From NCBI GenBank assembly GCA_031280635.1, contig JAITGK010000038.1, positions 1 to 36,100 of the forward strand: DNA of 36,100 nt. Reading direction: 5' to 3'. This stretch comes from Synergistaceae bacterium. GTDB taxonomy: Bacteria; Synergistota; Synergistia; Synergistales; Aminobacteriaceae. This document shows, piece by piece, positions 25,186 to 33,199 of this stretch (position 1 is its first letter; each line of letters begins with the position of its first letter). Under the pieces are notes generated by a model. That model was given only the letters and a program-made list of their open reading frames with translations, had not been told where the DNA came from and searched no databases. A program made the translations under genes and the position numbers.

Positions 25186-25992
25186 GTGACAATGGATTCC
25201 GTTTGGCAAACGCTAGCTCTCGGCGCCGTGCAGGGCGCGGCGGAGTTTCTTCCGGTGAGCAGCTCCGGGCATCTGGCCCTGTTGCAGACCTTCTTCGGGA
25301 TGTCCTCCGACGGTCTTTTGGCCTTCGACCTGTTGCTCCATTGCGCCACGGCGCTGGCCGTCTTGATTTTTTTCCGCGAAGACGCGACCGCCTTCTTGGG
25401 GCAGTGGTGCAAGGGATTGTTCAGCGGGGAGACCCGCGCGTCGGAGGGTTGGCGCTACGGCTGGCTGACGCTGGCGGGAACAGCCATGACGGCCCTGGTT
25501 GCCCTGCCGCTGAAAGGCGCGGTCGAGGCGGCAATGGCGTCGCCGCTTATGGTCGGTTGCGGCTTTTTGACAACGGCAGGGCTTTTGTGCCTAGCGCCCC
25601 TGGCTCAGGAGCGGCGAGGCCTGACCCTGGCGGCGGCGTTGGTCGTGGGGTTGGCGCAGGGCTTGGCCGTTTTTCCGGGGGTGTCGCGTTCGGGGGCCAC
25701 TATAGCGGCAGCGCTATTTATGGGCCTGCCCGCGGCGGAGGCGTTTCGCTTTTCCTTTCTCATGTCCGTTCCCGCCATCTTGGGGGCGAGTTTGCTGGAA
25801 GGACTCGAATTTCCGCGCGCGCCCCTGCCCATGGGCTGGCCCTGGGCGGCTCTCCTCGCCTTTGCCCTAGGGTGCTGTTCCCTCTCGCTCCTACGTCGGT
25901 TGGTGCTGTCGGGTCGCTGGGCCTACTTCGGGCTCTACTGCTTTCTGTTGGGGCTGGTCGCCGTCGTCTCCGGCATCATGACGGCTTTCTGA
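25186..25992 (+). CDS. uppP: Undecaprenyl-diphosphatase
   Basis: A 268-residue integral inner-membrane phosphatase (BacA/UppP family) that recycles undecaprenyl diphosphate to the monophosphate carrier used for peptidoglycan and other surface polymers, and can give bacitracin tolerance. The two family signatures are clear: GAVQGAAEFLPVSSSGHL at the start and FPGVSRSGATI in the middle, with about eight hydrophobic helices. GAGGAGG at 25173-25179 is best spaced for GTG at 25186; ATG at 25192 is the alternative and changes only two residues. The stop overlaps the maf ATG by one base (TGATG), which points to coupled translation. Confidence 0.95.
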   Translation: MTMDSVWQTLALGAVQGAAEFLPVSSSGHLALLQTFFGMSSDGLLAFDLLLHCATALAVLIFFREDATAFLGQWCKGLFSGETRASEGWRYGWLTLAGTAMTALVALPLKGAVEAAMASPLMVGCGFLTTAGLLCLAPLAQERRGLTLAAALVVGLAQGLAVFPGVSRSGATIAAALFMGLPAAEAFRFSFLMSVPAILGASLLEGLEFPRAPLPMGWPWAALLAFALGCCSLSLLRRLVLSGRWAYFGLYCFLLGLVAVVSGIMTAF

Positions 25993-26582
25993 TGCCTGTC
26001 GGCGTCGACGTTGTACTGGCCTCCGGCAGTCCCAGGAGGCGCGAGCTTCTGACGGCGCTGGGGTGGGGTTTCCGCGCCGTCGTTCCCCAGATCGACGAGA
26101 CCCCCAGGCCCGGCGAGGCTCCAGAGGCCCTCTGCGCCAGGCTGGCCAGGATGAAGGCGGACTCTGTGGCCATCCGTGAGGGGAACGCTCTGGTGATCGC
26201 GGCCGATACGGTCGTTGTGATGAATAGGGACATTCTGGGGAAGCCAAGGGACAAAAGCGAGGGTCTAAAGATGATCCTGAGCCTTCAAGGACGAACTCAT
26301 GAGGTCTTGACGGGGCTTTCCCTGCGCTGGAGGAAGCGCGCGCTGGACGCTGTGGAGCGGACGCGGGTCACATTCCGCCCATTGAACGAGACGGCGGCCC
26401 GCGCTTACGCCGCCACGGGGGAGGGTATGGACAAGGCGGGAGCTTACGCTATTCAAGGCAAGGGCTCGCTACTAGTTTCCTCCATCAAGGGGGACTACTT
26501 CAACGTTGTGGGGTTGCCGCTGTGCAAGCTCGGCGCAATGGTCGGAGAATTGGGGTTGAGCCTACCCAGTTTATGGACTTAG
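25992..26582 (+). CDS. maf: Maf-type nucleotide pyrophosphatase
   Basis: A 196-residue cytoplasmic enzyme that hydrolyses non-standard or excess nucleoside triphosphates to monophosphates. The N-terminal LASGSPRRRELL loop, the E/D-containing IDETPRPGE, AADTVV, GKPRD and the C-terminal AYAIQGKGS and KGDYFNVVGLPL match the dTTP/UTP (YhdE-like) subgroup. The start ATG overlaps the uppP stop. A longer open frame in the same frame runs back through uppP to 25203, but it is an overlapping shadow. It is the last gene of the rnj unit; only a weak hairpin with TTTTT follows. Confidence 0.93.
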   Translation: MPVGVDVVLASGSPRRRELLTALGWGFRAVVPQIDETPRPGEAPEALCARLARMKADSVAIREGNALVIAADTVVVMNRDILGKPRDKSEGLKMILSLQGRTHEVLTGLSLRWRKRALDAVERTRVTFRPLNETAARAYAATGEGMDKAGAYAIQGKGSLLVSSIKGDYFNVVGLPLCKLGAMVGELGLSLPSLWT

Positions 26583-26631
26583 CGCGCGTTTTACAGCGTT
26601 TTTGATAATTAGCCATCAATGTCAACAACTT

Positions 26632-26730
26632 ATGGCGGTTTGCACAATCATATGCGGAAATAGAAATAAGAGGCCAAAAACCGGATATAAACGGCAAAAA
26701 CTTTGCGCGGAAAAGAGCCAACGGCTCTAG
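26632..26730 (+). repeat. Dispersed repeat family R, copy 5
   Basis: A nearly full-length copy. GGATATAAACGGCAAAAACT and the following TTGCGCGGAAAAGAGCCAAC are identical to copy 1. It begins ATGGCGGTTTGCACAATC and ends ACGGCTCTAG. It has a small insertion (AAATAG) after the first box. Confidence 0.85.
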
Positions 26731-26801
26731 GCGCATTTCTGGGGACATCCTGCCCATACCCAAATTTAGGATGAGTTCCGCGACTCTCAAAACGGCTCAA
26801 T

Positions 26802-26857
26802 GTTGGCATACTCCCACGGCTAAAGTCGTTGGCTTTCCCATCGCGCTGTCGTAAAAT
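26802..26857 (-). mobile_element. IS200/IS605-like end remnant, copy C
   Basis: Read on the minus strand it contains GGGAAAGCCAACGACTTTAG followed by CCGTGGGAGTATGCCAAC. The first part matches 3656-3692 and the second part matches 3852-3874, so it combines sequences that are split in the copy pair near 3.7 kb. A CTTTAG-loop hairpin can form. There is no transposase nearby. Confidence 0.5.
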
Positions 26858-26918
26858 GGAATTCAATGAAGCGAGTAAAATGTAAATAAATTTATTTCAC
26901 GAAAGGGTTTCGATTTCC

Positions 26919-29900
26919 ATGGGTTCCTTAAATTTGAAAAAAGTTTTGTTGCTGGGCTCTGGGGCCCTCAAGATCGGGGAGGCGGGGGAGTTTGACTACT
27001 CCGGATCTCAGGCGCTGAAGGCCCTTCGGGAGGAGGGGCTGACCACCGTCCTCATCAACCCCAATATCGCCACGGTGCAGACCTCTGAGGGAACGGCCGA
27101 CAAAATTTACTTCCTCCCTGTGACGCCGTTCTTTGTGGAAAGGGTGATCGAGAAGGAGCGACCCGACGGAATCTTGCTCTCCTTTGGCGGGCAGACGGCC
27201 CTTAACTGTGGCGTGGAGCTTCACCGGAAGGGCGTGTTCGAGAAGTACGGCGTTTCGGTGCTGGGGACCCCCGTGCAGTCCATTATCAACACCGAAGATC
27301 GGGAACTTTTCGTCGAGCGCCTCACCGAGATCGGCGTCAAAACCATTGAGAGCGTAGCCGTGGAGACCCCTCAGGCGGCCCGCGAGGCGGCCGCGTCCCT
27401 GGGCTATCCGGTGATCGTGCGGGCGGCCTATGCCTTGGGCGGCATGGGAAGCGGCTTCTGCGACGACGAGACCGAGCTGAACGCCGTCATCGAGAAGGCG
27501 TTCAATTTTTCGGAACAGCTCCTGATCGAAAAATCCCTGAAGGGCTGGAAGGAAGTCGAGTACGAGATTGTCCGTGACAGGTACAACAACTGTATCGCGG
27601 TCTGCAACATGGAAAACTTCGACCCATTGGGAATCCACACCGGCGAGAGTATCGTGGTGGCCCCATCCCAGACCCTGACCAACAACGAGTATCACATGCT
27701 GCGCGAGCTGGCTATCCGCGTCGTGCGCCATATCGGAATCGTGGGCGAGTGCAACGTGCAGTATGCCACCGACCCCCACTCCGAGGATTACCGGGTCATT
27801 GAGGTAAACGCCCGCCTCAGCCGCTCCTCGGCTCTGGCGTCAAAGGCCACCGGCTATCCTCTGGCCTTCGTGGCGGCCAAACTGGGTCTAGGACTGGGGC
27901 TGCATGAGCTGAAGAACTCCGTCACCAAGTCCACCACAGCCTTTTTTGAGCCCGCCCTGGACTACATCGTGTGCAAAATACCTCGCTGGGACCTGGGCAA
28001 ATTCGAGGGCGTTTCCCACGAGATCGGCTCCAGCATGAAAAGCGTGGGGGAGATCATGGCAATAGGTCGTGCCTTTGAGGAAGCGGTACAGAAGGGCCTG
28101 CGCATGATCGCTCAGGGAACGCACGGCTTCGCCGCCGGGGCCAACAGCCGCCTCAAGATGGACAGACTGACGGAAAAGGACCTGGAAAGTGCCTTGGCCA
28201 TTCCTACGGAAAACCGGATTTTCGCCGTCGCGGAGGCCTTAGCGCGGAGTTGGCCGATAGATAGAATCCACGAACTCACCCAGATCGACCGCTGGTTTTT
28301 GCAAAGACTCTCGGATATTCAGAGCTGCGCCGAGAAAATCGCTGCCCGCGACGACATCGAGGAGCTAGGGGAAGACCTGTTGCGCGAGGCCAAGCAGAAG
28401 GGGTTTTCGGACTACCAGATCGCGAAACTGGTTTACAACCCCGAGAAACCTGGCAAAAACATTGACGACCGCTTCAACGTGGCGGAGGAAAAGCGTGGGG
28501 ATGTGCGGAGCCTTCGTAAGCGTTTGGGTATCGTGCCCGTGGTGAAGCAAATTGACACCCTGGCGGCGGAGTACCCCGCCAAGACCAACTACCTCTACCT
28601 TACCTACAACGGCAGCGCCAGCGACATCGACTACAGCGGCAACGGCGACAAAAAATCCATCGTGGTCCTGGGCTCTGGGGCGTACCGCATCGGCAGCAGC
28701 GTGGAGTTCGACTGGTGCGGCGTCAACGCCCTGAGCACCCTCCAGAAAAAGGGTTGGCGCGGCGTGATGATCAACTACAATCCCGAGACGGTCTCCACGG
28801 ACTACGACGTGTGCGACCGGCTTTACTTCGAGGAACTGACCTTCGAGCGGGTCATGGACATCGTGGAGTTGGAGCGCCCCCGCGGCGTGGTGGTCTCCAC
28901 TGGCGGACAGATACCCAACAACCTGGCTCTGCCCCTTTCCCGCGCGGGGGTTCCCATTCTGGGTACCTCCGCCGCCAGCATCGACAAGGCGGAGGACCGG
29001 CACAAATTTTCCTCCATGCTGGACCGGTTGGGCGTGGAGCAGCCTCGCTGGAGGGAGCTTCGCTCTATGGAGGCCATCCACGCCTTCGTGGCGGAGGTGG
29101 GGTACCCGGTGCTGGTGCGCCCGTCCTATGTGCTGTCGGGAGCGGCGATGCACGTTTGCTCCAACGCGGCGGAGCTGGAGCACTTTTTGGGTAAGGCCGC
29201 CAGCGTGTCCCAGCACCCGGTGGTGGTGACGGAGTTCATCGAGCACGCCAAGGAAGTCGAGATCGACGCCGTGGCGGCCAAGGGCGAGCTCATCGCCTGC
29301 GCTATCTCCGAGCACATTGAGTTTGCTGGGGTGCACTCTGGGGACGCCACCATCCAGTTCCCCCCTCAGCGTCTCTATGTGGAGACGGTGCGGCAGGCGC
29401 GGCGCGTGGCCCAGCGCATAGCCGCGGAGCTGGCCATTACGGGCCCCTTCAACATTCAGTTCCTGGCGAAGGACAACAAAATCAAAGTCATCGAGTGCAA
29501 CCTTCGCGCCTCGCGCAGTTTTCCCTTTGTCTCCAAGGTGATGAAGTTGAACCTGATCGAGCTGGCCACGTCGGTGATGTTGGGAGAAGAGGCGCGGAGG
29601 CCCGCGCTAAACGAGCTGGATTTGGACTACGTGGGAATCAAGGCATCACAGTTTTCGTTCTCGCGCTTACAGAACGCCGACCCGGTGCTGGGAGTGGAAA
29701 TGGCCTCCACGGGCGAGGTGGGCTGTTTGGGGGACGACTACCACGAGGCCGTCTTGAAGGCCGCGCTCTCTGTGGGAATGCGCGTGCCGGAAAAGGGCGG
29801 AATCTTGATGTCCAGCGGCCCCCCGCGCTCAAAGGTGGATTTGCTGGACTGCGCGAAACGGCTTTATGAGAAGGGCTACCGGCTCTACGCCACGGAGGGA

Positions 29901-30218
29901 ACTTACGATTTCCTAACGAAGAACGGGGCGCCCAGCATTCGGGCCTATCAGCCCAGTGAGGTGGAGCGAGACCCAAACCTGGCGCTTCTCGGGGCGGTGG
30001 AACTGATCCGGGGGAAAAAAATCGACCTTGTGATCAACATCCCCAAAAATTTAACGGAAACCGAATTGAGCGATGGCTACAGAGTGCGTCGCGGGGCCGT
30101 GGACCACAACGTGCCCCTGTTCACCAACGCCCGCCTGGCCGGAGCCTTCATCGACGCCTTCTGCGAGCTAGAGCTTAATCGCCTGCCCGTCAAGAGCTGG
30201 GACGAGTACGGGGTGTAG
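26919..30218 (+). CDS. carB: Carbamoyl-phosphate synthase large subunit, eukaryote-like type
   Basis: A 1099-residue enzyme making carbamoyl phosphate from bicarbonate, ammonia (from the CarA glutaminase) and two ATP, for arginine and pyrimidine synthesis. Two ATP-grasp halves are present: the first from KVLLLGSGALKIGEAGEFDYSGSQ, the second from SIVVLGSGAYRIGSSVEFDWC. An oligomerisation segment lies between them, and a C-terminal MGS-type regulatory domain begins near GGILMSSGPP. In the first half INPNIATVQTS and MENFDPLGIHTGESIVVAP resemble animal CAD/CPS rather than the E. coli VNSNPATIMTD type. ATG at 26919 follows a modest GAAAGGG. No carA gene is nearby, and the gene appears to stand alone. 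Confidence 0.95.
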   Translation: MGSLNLKKVLLLGSGALKIGEAGEFDYSGSQALKALREEGLTTVLINPNIATVQTSEGTADKIYFLPVTPFFVERVIEKERPDGILLSFGGQTALNCGVELHRKGVFEKYGVSVLGTPVQSIINTEDRELFVERLTEIGVKTIESVAVETPQAAREAAASLGYPVIVRAAYALGGMGSGFCDDETELNAVIEKAFNFSEQLLIEKSLKGWKEVEYEIVRDRYNNCIAVCNMENFDPLGIHTGESIVVAPSQTLTNNEYHMLRELAIRVVRHIGIVGECNVQYATDPHSEDYRVIEVNARLSRSSALASKATGYPLAFVAAKLGLGLGLHELKNSVTKSTTAFFEPALDYIVCKIPRWDLGKFEGVSHEIGSSMKSVGEIMAIGRAFEEAVQKGLRMIAQGTHGFAAGANSRLKMDRLTEKDLESALAIPTENRIFAVAEALARSWPIDRIHELTQIDRWFLQRLSDIQSCAEKIAARDDIEELGEDLLREAKQKGFSDYQIAKLVYNPEKPGKNIDDRFNVAEEKRGDVRSLRKRLGIVPVVKQIDTLAAEYPAKTNYLYLTYNGSASDIDYSGNGDKKSIVVLGSGAYRIGSSVEFDWCGVNALSTLQKKGWRGVMINYNPETVSTDYDVCDRLYFEELTFERVMDIVELERPRGVVVSTGGQIPNNLALPLSRAGVPILGTSAASIDKAEDRHKFSSMLDRLGVEQPRWRELRSMEAIHAFVAEVGYPVLVRPSYVLSGAAMHVCSNAAELEHFLGKAASVSQHPVVVTEFIEHAKEVEIDAVAAKGELIACAISEHIEFAGVHSGDATIQFPPQRLYVETVRQARRVAQRIAAELAITGPFNIQFLAKDNKIKVIECNLRASRSFPFVSKVMKLNLIELATSVMLGEEARRPALNELDLDYVGIKASQFSFSRLQNADPVLGVEMASTGEVGCLGDDYHEAVLKAALSVGMRVPEKGGILMSSGPPRSKVDLLDCAKRLYEKGYRLYATEGTYDFLTKNGAPSIRAYQPSEVERDPNLALLGAVELIRGKKIDLVINIPKNLTETELSDGYRVRRGAVDHNVPLFTNARLAGAFIDAFCELELNRLPVKSWDEYGV

Positions 30219-30292
30219 AGGAGAAGCCTGGAAGAACGGATCCCAAGCGTCGCTCCACTTTTCAGGCGTCATGTCCAACGAAAAAAAACGAA

Positions 30293-30331
30293 AAACAGGA
30301 CGGCCCGTGGCTTGGGCAGACCGTCCTGTTT
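30293..30331. terminator. Bidirectional intrinsic terminator between carB and gntP-type gene
   Basis: AAACAGGACGG and CCGTCCTGTTT form a perfect 11-bp stem with a 17-nt loop. On the minus strand the stem is followed by TTTTTCGTTTTTTTT, a strong termination signal for the permease. On the plus strand only TTT follows, so it is weaker for carB. Confidence 0.85.
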
Positions 30332-30343
30332 GCGCGCGAGTCC

Positions 30344-30421
30344 AGCGGGTTGCACAATCGCGCGCGGAAATACGAAACCCCTGATACAAACGGCAAAAAC
30401 TTCGCGTGGAAAAAAGACTCT
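30344..30421 (+). repeat. Dispersed repeat family R, copy 6
   Basis: AGCGGGTTGCACAATC, one GCGCGGAAA box, then ACAAACGGCAAAAACTTC and GCGTGGAAAAAAGACTCTA. The end of the repeat overlaps the permease stop codon, read in the opposite direction. Confidence 0.8.
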
Positions 30422-31790
30422 AAAGGTTCGCCAAAGAGAGCGCCCACACGCTGGCGATACCCACAACGCCCTCCACAAGAGTCGCGATGGTCTGCGCCTT
30501 GTAGGCCGTGTTGAGCTTCATGTTGGAGAACTGGGACACGACCCAGAAGTAGGAGTCGTTGGCGTGTGAAACAACCATTGAGCCGCAGCCAATCGCGAGA
30601 GTTGCCAGCACTGCCCCCATCGGGGAAGCCAAACCAAGAGAACCCAAAAGCGGGTGAACGATCGTGGAGGTTGTGACCAGGGCCACGGTAGACGAGCCCT
30701 GGGCCGTTTTGAGCGCCGCGCTGATGATGAAGGGCAAAAATATCCCAAACTTGTACTGGGCAAGGGTCTCGCCGATGTACCTCCCTACCCCCGTGGCTTC
30801 AATGATAGCTCCCAAGCTGCCTCCCGCGGCTGTGATCATGATGATCGTCGCGCCGTCTTTGACGCCCCTGCCGATCCACCCACTGGTAACCTCCTCCGTG
30901 ATTTTGGGAGCGAGGAAGAGGCAGAAAATCGCGCCCACAAAGAGCGCTATCATCGGATGACCCAGAAAAATGAGGAGTTTGGAAAACCCGTACAACACGC
31001 TCTCTTGCCCCGTCTCCTCAAGAGCCTTGGCGACTGTGGGGAATTTGAGCACGGAGCTAAGGCCGATCAATATCAGTGGGACGACAATGGGGGCAAAAGC
31101 CATCATCGGAGAGGGAAGTTTCAGGTATTTTGCCTTAAGTTCCTCGAACGTGGGACCTTCAACGTCCTCCACCTTCAGTTTGGAACCGACGGTCACGGCG
31201 TAGAAATACCCAGCCAAGGCCGCGGGTATGGACACCACTATGCCCCACAGGATGACGGAAGCCAGGTTCGCCTTCAGGTTTTCAGCCGCCGCGATGGGGC
31301 CGGGAGTTGGGGGCACGAGGGTATGGGTGGCGTAAAGACCTGTGGAAAGGGCTATGGCCATGGTAGCCATTTTGACGCCGCTGCGTTTGGCAAGCGACTT
31401 ACTTAGAGAGGAAAGGATGACGAAGCCGGAGTCGCAAAAAACGGGGATGGAGACAATCCACCCGATGATGCTGATGGCCAAGGCTGGGCGTTTCGGGCCA
31501 ACCACCCTCAACACGCTGTCGGCCATGGTCAGGGCCGCCCCGCTCTGCTCCAGCATGGCCCCGATAATCGTTCCAAAGAGGATAACGATCCCGATCCCCC
31601 TACAGGTGTTGCCGAAACCCTCGGCGATCTTGTTCACCGTCTGCGCCATGGGAAGCCCCGCGGCGAGTCCCATGAGCAACGCCACGGTGAAAAGGGCCGC
31701 GAAGGGGTGAATCTTGAACTTCGAAATCATCACCACCATCAAAACTATTGCGACTATCAGTATCAATACCAGCGCTGAACCTCCAACCAC
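30420..31790 (-). CDS. GntP-family proton symporter for sugar acids
   Basis: A 456-residue inner-membrane transporter with about 12 to 14 hydrophobic helices throughout. It belongs to the gluconate:H+ symporter family (GntP), which takes up gluconate or related acids such as glycerate. Family features are SIPVFCDSGFVILS, THTLVPPTPGPIAAA, TAAGGSLGAII, KTAQGSSTVALVTT and the C-terminal SHANDSYFWVV. The GTG at 31790 is preferred because AAGGAG lies eight bases upstream; a GTG at 31799 directly abuts that site. The stop codon lies within the end of an R repeat and a strong terminator follows. The hydrolase gene lies 35 bp upstream on the same strand, so they may share a transcript. The precise substrate cannot be told. 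Confidence 0.92.
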   Translation of the reverse strand: MVGGSALVLILIVAIVLMVVMISKFKIHPFAALFTVALLMGLAAGLPMAQTVNKIAEGFGNTCRGIGIVILFGTIIGAMLEQSGAALTMADSVLRVVGPKRPALAISIIGWIVSIPVFCDSGFVILSSLSKSLAKRSGVKMATMAIALSTGLYATHTLVPPTPGPIAAAENLKANLASVILWGIVVSIPAALAGYFYAVTVGSKLKVEDVEGPTFEELKAKYLKLPSPMMAFAPIVVPLILIGLSSVLKFPTVAKALEETGQESVLYGFSKLLIFLGHPMIALFVGAIFCLFLAPKITEEVTSGWIGRGVKDGATIIMITAAGGSLGAIIEATGVGRYIGETLAQYKFGIFLPFIISAALKTAQGSSTVALVTTSTIVHPLLGSLGLASPMGAVLATLAIGCGSMVVSHANDSYFWVVSQFSNMKLNTAYKAQTIATLVEGVVGIASVWALSLANL

Positions 31791-31825
31791 GTTTACCACT
31801 CCTTTTTGGGATTTATTTTAACGCG

Positions 31826-32740
31826 TCAATACCCTATGTTCTGAAGCCATTCAAACACCCCGCGGATCATCTCCACTCGCGCTATGGAATAAACGTGGTC
31901 CGTGTCCAGAACAAGTTCCGAAACATCGTTGGGGTATTCTTTTTTAAGCGCGTCGTAAAGGGGTTTGTGGTCGTATTCCGCCGGGCAGGCTGTGTCTTGC
32001 TTGGCTGTCACCATGAGGATCTTTTTCCCTTTCAGCTCAGGAACAAAACCAACCAGGTTATGGGTATCTTTCATTGAAAGGATTTCTTCCAGCAAAAGGT
32101 CCGCGTTGACGCCTTTCAGCGGGGCCGCGCTGGCAGCCAGTCCTTGTTTGCGTTTGGCCCGAGCTTCCGCGTCGGCTTTGTTAAGGCGTTCCGCTTCGTA
32201 TCCCACGTTCCAGCCTGACAGATAGACGTAAGCCTTTACGTCCTGCCGCAGTTTAGCGATATTCATTGTCACAAAGCCGCCCATACTGTGTCCTATAACG
32301 ATGAATTTTTCCGGGGCCACACGGAATTTTTGAATGTTTTCTGGTCTCTTGAAGAAGTCTATAGCGGTCATTGTGTCCTCGACGCAGTTCTGATAAGAGA
32401 AATTGCCTTCACTGCCCCAAGCCCCGCGGTAAGCGAAAAATACCGCGTTGATGCCGGCTCGACGTAACGCCTGAGCGAGGTCGAGAGTTTTTTCATTGCC
32501 AGGAAACCCATGAAGAACCAAAGCCGTAGGGTGCGGACCCTTTCCTTCCGCCACGTAAACGATCCCATAAAGATTGCTCCCTTTAACTTGGAAAATGAAA
32601 GACGTCATATTAGGAGGAAAATCTTTATCCCCCAAGCTAACGTCCTCAGTTATAGCTTTCATGTTGATCGCGAAAGCCGAGCCGCAAGAAAAAACCAAAA
32701 CCGCGATAACCAGTATGCCAAAAGACAGCTTCTTCACCAT
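31826..32740 (-). CDS. Exported alpha/beta hydrolase
   Basis: A 304-residue serine hydrolase. An N-terminal signal peptide (KKLSFGILVIAVLVFSCGS) ends near AFA; a Cys in VFSC could also make it a lipoprotein, but the lipobox is imperfect. The fold is shown by LVLHGFPGNE (oxyanion region), nucleophile Ser152 in GHSMGG, Asp249 in TAKQDT and His282 in DTDHVYS. GAGGAGGGG lies before ATG 32740. It resembles secreted dienelactone-hydrolase-like or peptidase-like esterases; the substrate is unknown. Together with the adjacent GntP-type permease it may release and import a small acid, which is an inference from position. A terminator separates it from the upstream small gene, so it needs its own promoter in the 165-bp gap, where none is clear. 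Confidence 0.88.
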   Translation of the reverse strand: MVKKLSFGILVIAVLVFSCGSAFAINMKAITEDVSLGDKDFPPNMTSFIFQVKGSNLYGIVYVAEGKGPHPTALVLHGFPGNEKTLDLAQALRRAGINAVFFAYRGAWGSEGNFSYQNCVEDTMTAIDFFKRPENIQKFRVAPEKFIVIGHSMGGFVTMNIAKLRQDVKAYVYLSGWNVGYEAERLNKADAEARAKRKQGLAASAAPLKGVNADLLLEEILSMKDTHNLVGFVPELKGKKILMVTAKQDTACPAEYDHKPLYDALKKEYPNDVSELVLDTDHVYSIARVEMIRGVFEWLQNIGY

Positions 32741-32858
32741 AAACCCCTCCTCATTTTTTAGTGTTTTCCGGAAAAAGAAAAAGCAATCCTAAGCGAAGGT
32801 GAGCGAAAAACGAACGTCTCAAAAAAAGGCCTTTGGCGCTTGCCAAGACAAAAAAATA

Positions 32859-32893
32859 GGATAGCCCAAGATTCTGGCGGGCCATCCCGTTTT
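32859..32893 (-). terminator. Intrinsic terminator after the 63-residue gene
   Basis: GGGCCATCC / GGATAGCCC pairs (8 of 9 bases) with T-runs on both sides. On the minus strand the stem is followed by TATTTTTTT, and on the plus strand by CGTTTTTT. It lies 19 bases after the stop of the small gene. A second small hairpin (TTGGC/GCCAA) lies at about 32834-32846. Confidence 0.75.
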
Positions 32894-32905
32894 TTCACGC
32901 TCCGC

Positions 32906-33097
32906 TCAGGTGTAGTACTCCACCTTGTCGTGGATGACCACTAACGCGGTGAGGTCCTCGACCTTAGGGCGAGGCACAGCCACCGGCTCTCGCACGTGCT
33001 GGTAATTCACCTCGACCCGTTTCACCGCCGCGCCCCGCTCCATGTGGCGCGTAAATCCCGCGGTGTTGATAACGACGCTGGTTGAGACTATCTGCAT
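32906..33097 (-). CDS. Small protein of 63 residues, unknown function
   Basis: A short gene with good translation signals: AAGGAGG nine bases before the ATG at 33097, and an intrinsic terminator right after the stop. An upstream in-frame ATG at 33127 is less likely, as it would lie before that site. The product (begins MQIVSTSVVINTAGF, ends HDKVEYYT) is basic in the middle, with no membrane segment, no Cys and no motif that I recognise. It follows cysS by about 100 bp on the same strand. A regulator or ribosome-associated protein is possible, but nothing in the sequence shows it. Confidence 0.65.
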   Translation of the reverse strand: MQIVSTSVVINTAGFTRHMERGAAVKRVEVNYQHVREPVAVPRPKVEDLTALVVIHDKVEYYT

Positions 33098-33199
33098 TTC
33101 TGTTCGCCTCCTTGTCCGAACGTACAAAATGAACTGCCGATATGAAACCGATCAACCGCAACACAAATAGTTTATCACAAAATTTCACGTGACGCCGCG

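Larger units (their letters stand above)
26583..26918. other. Intergenic stretch maf / carB
   Basis: 336 bp with no gene. A full R repeat (26632-26730) and an inverted IS200/IS605-like end remnant (26802-26857) take up most of it. The last 60 bp before carB are AT-rich with TAAAAT boxes but no well-formed promoter. Confidence 0.65.

Noticed and set aside
25203-26582. 459-codon fused protein ending in Maf
   Set aside because: Its first part is an out-of-frame reading of uppP. Maf has its own ATG overlapping the uppP stop, and its family start is at that ATG.
26928-27779. 283-codon minus-strand open frame opposite carB
   Set aside because: It is fully antisense to the conserved carB sequence and has no recognisable domain.
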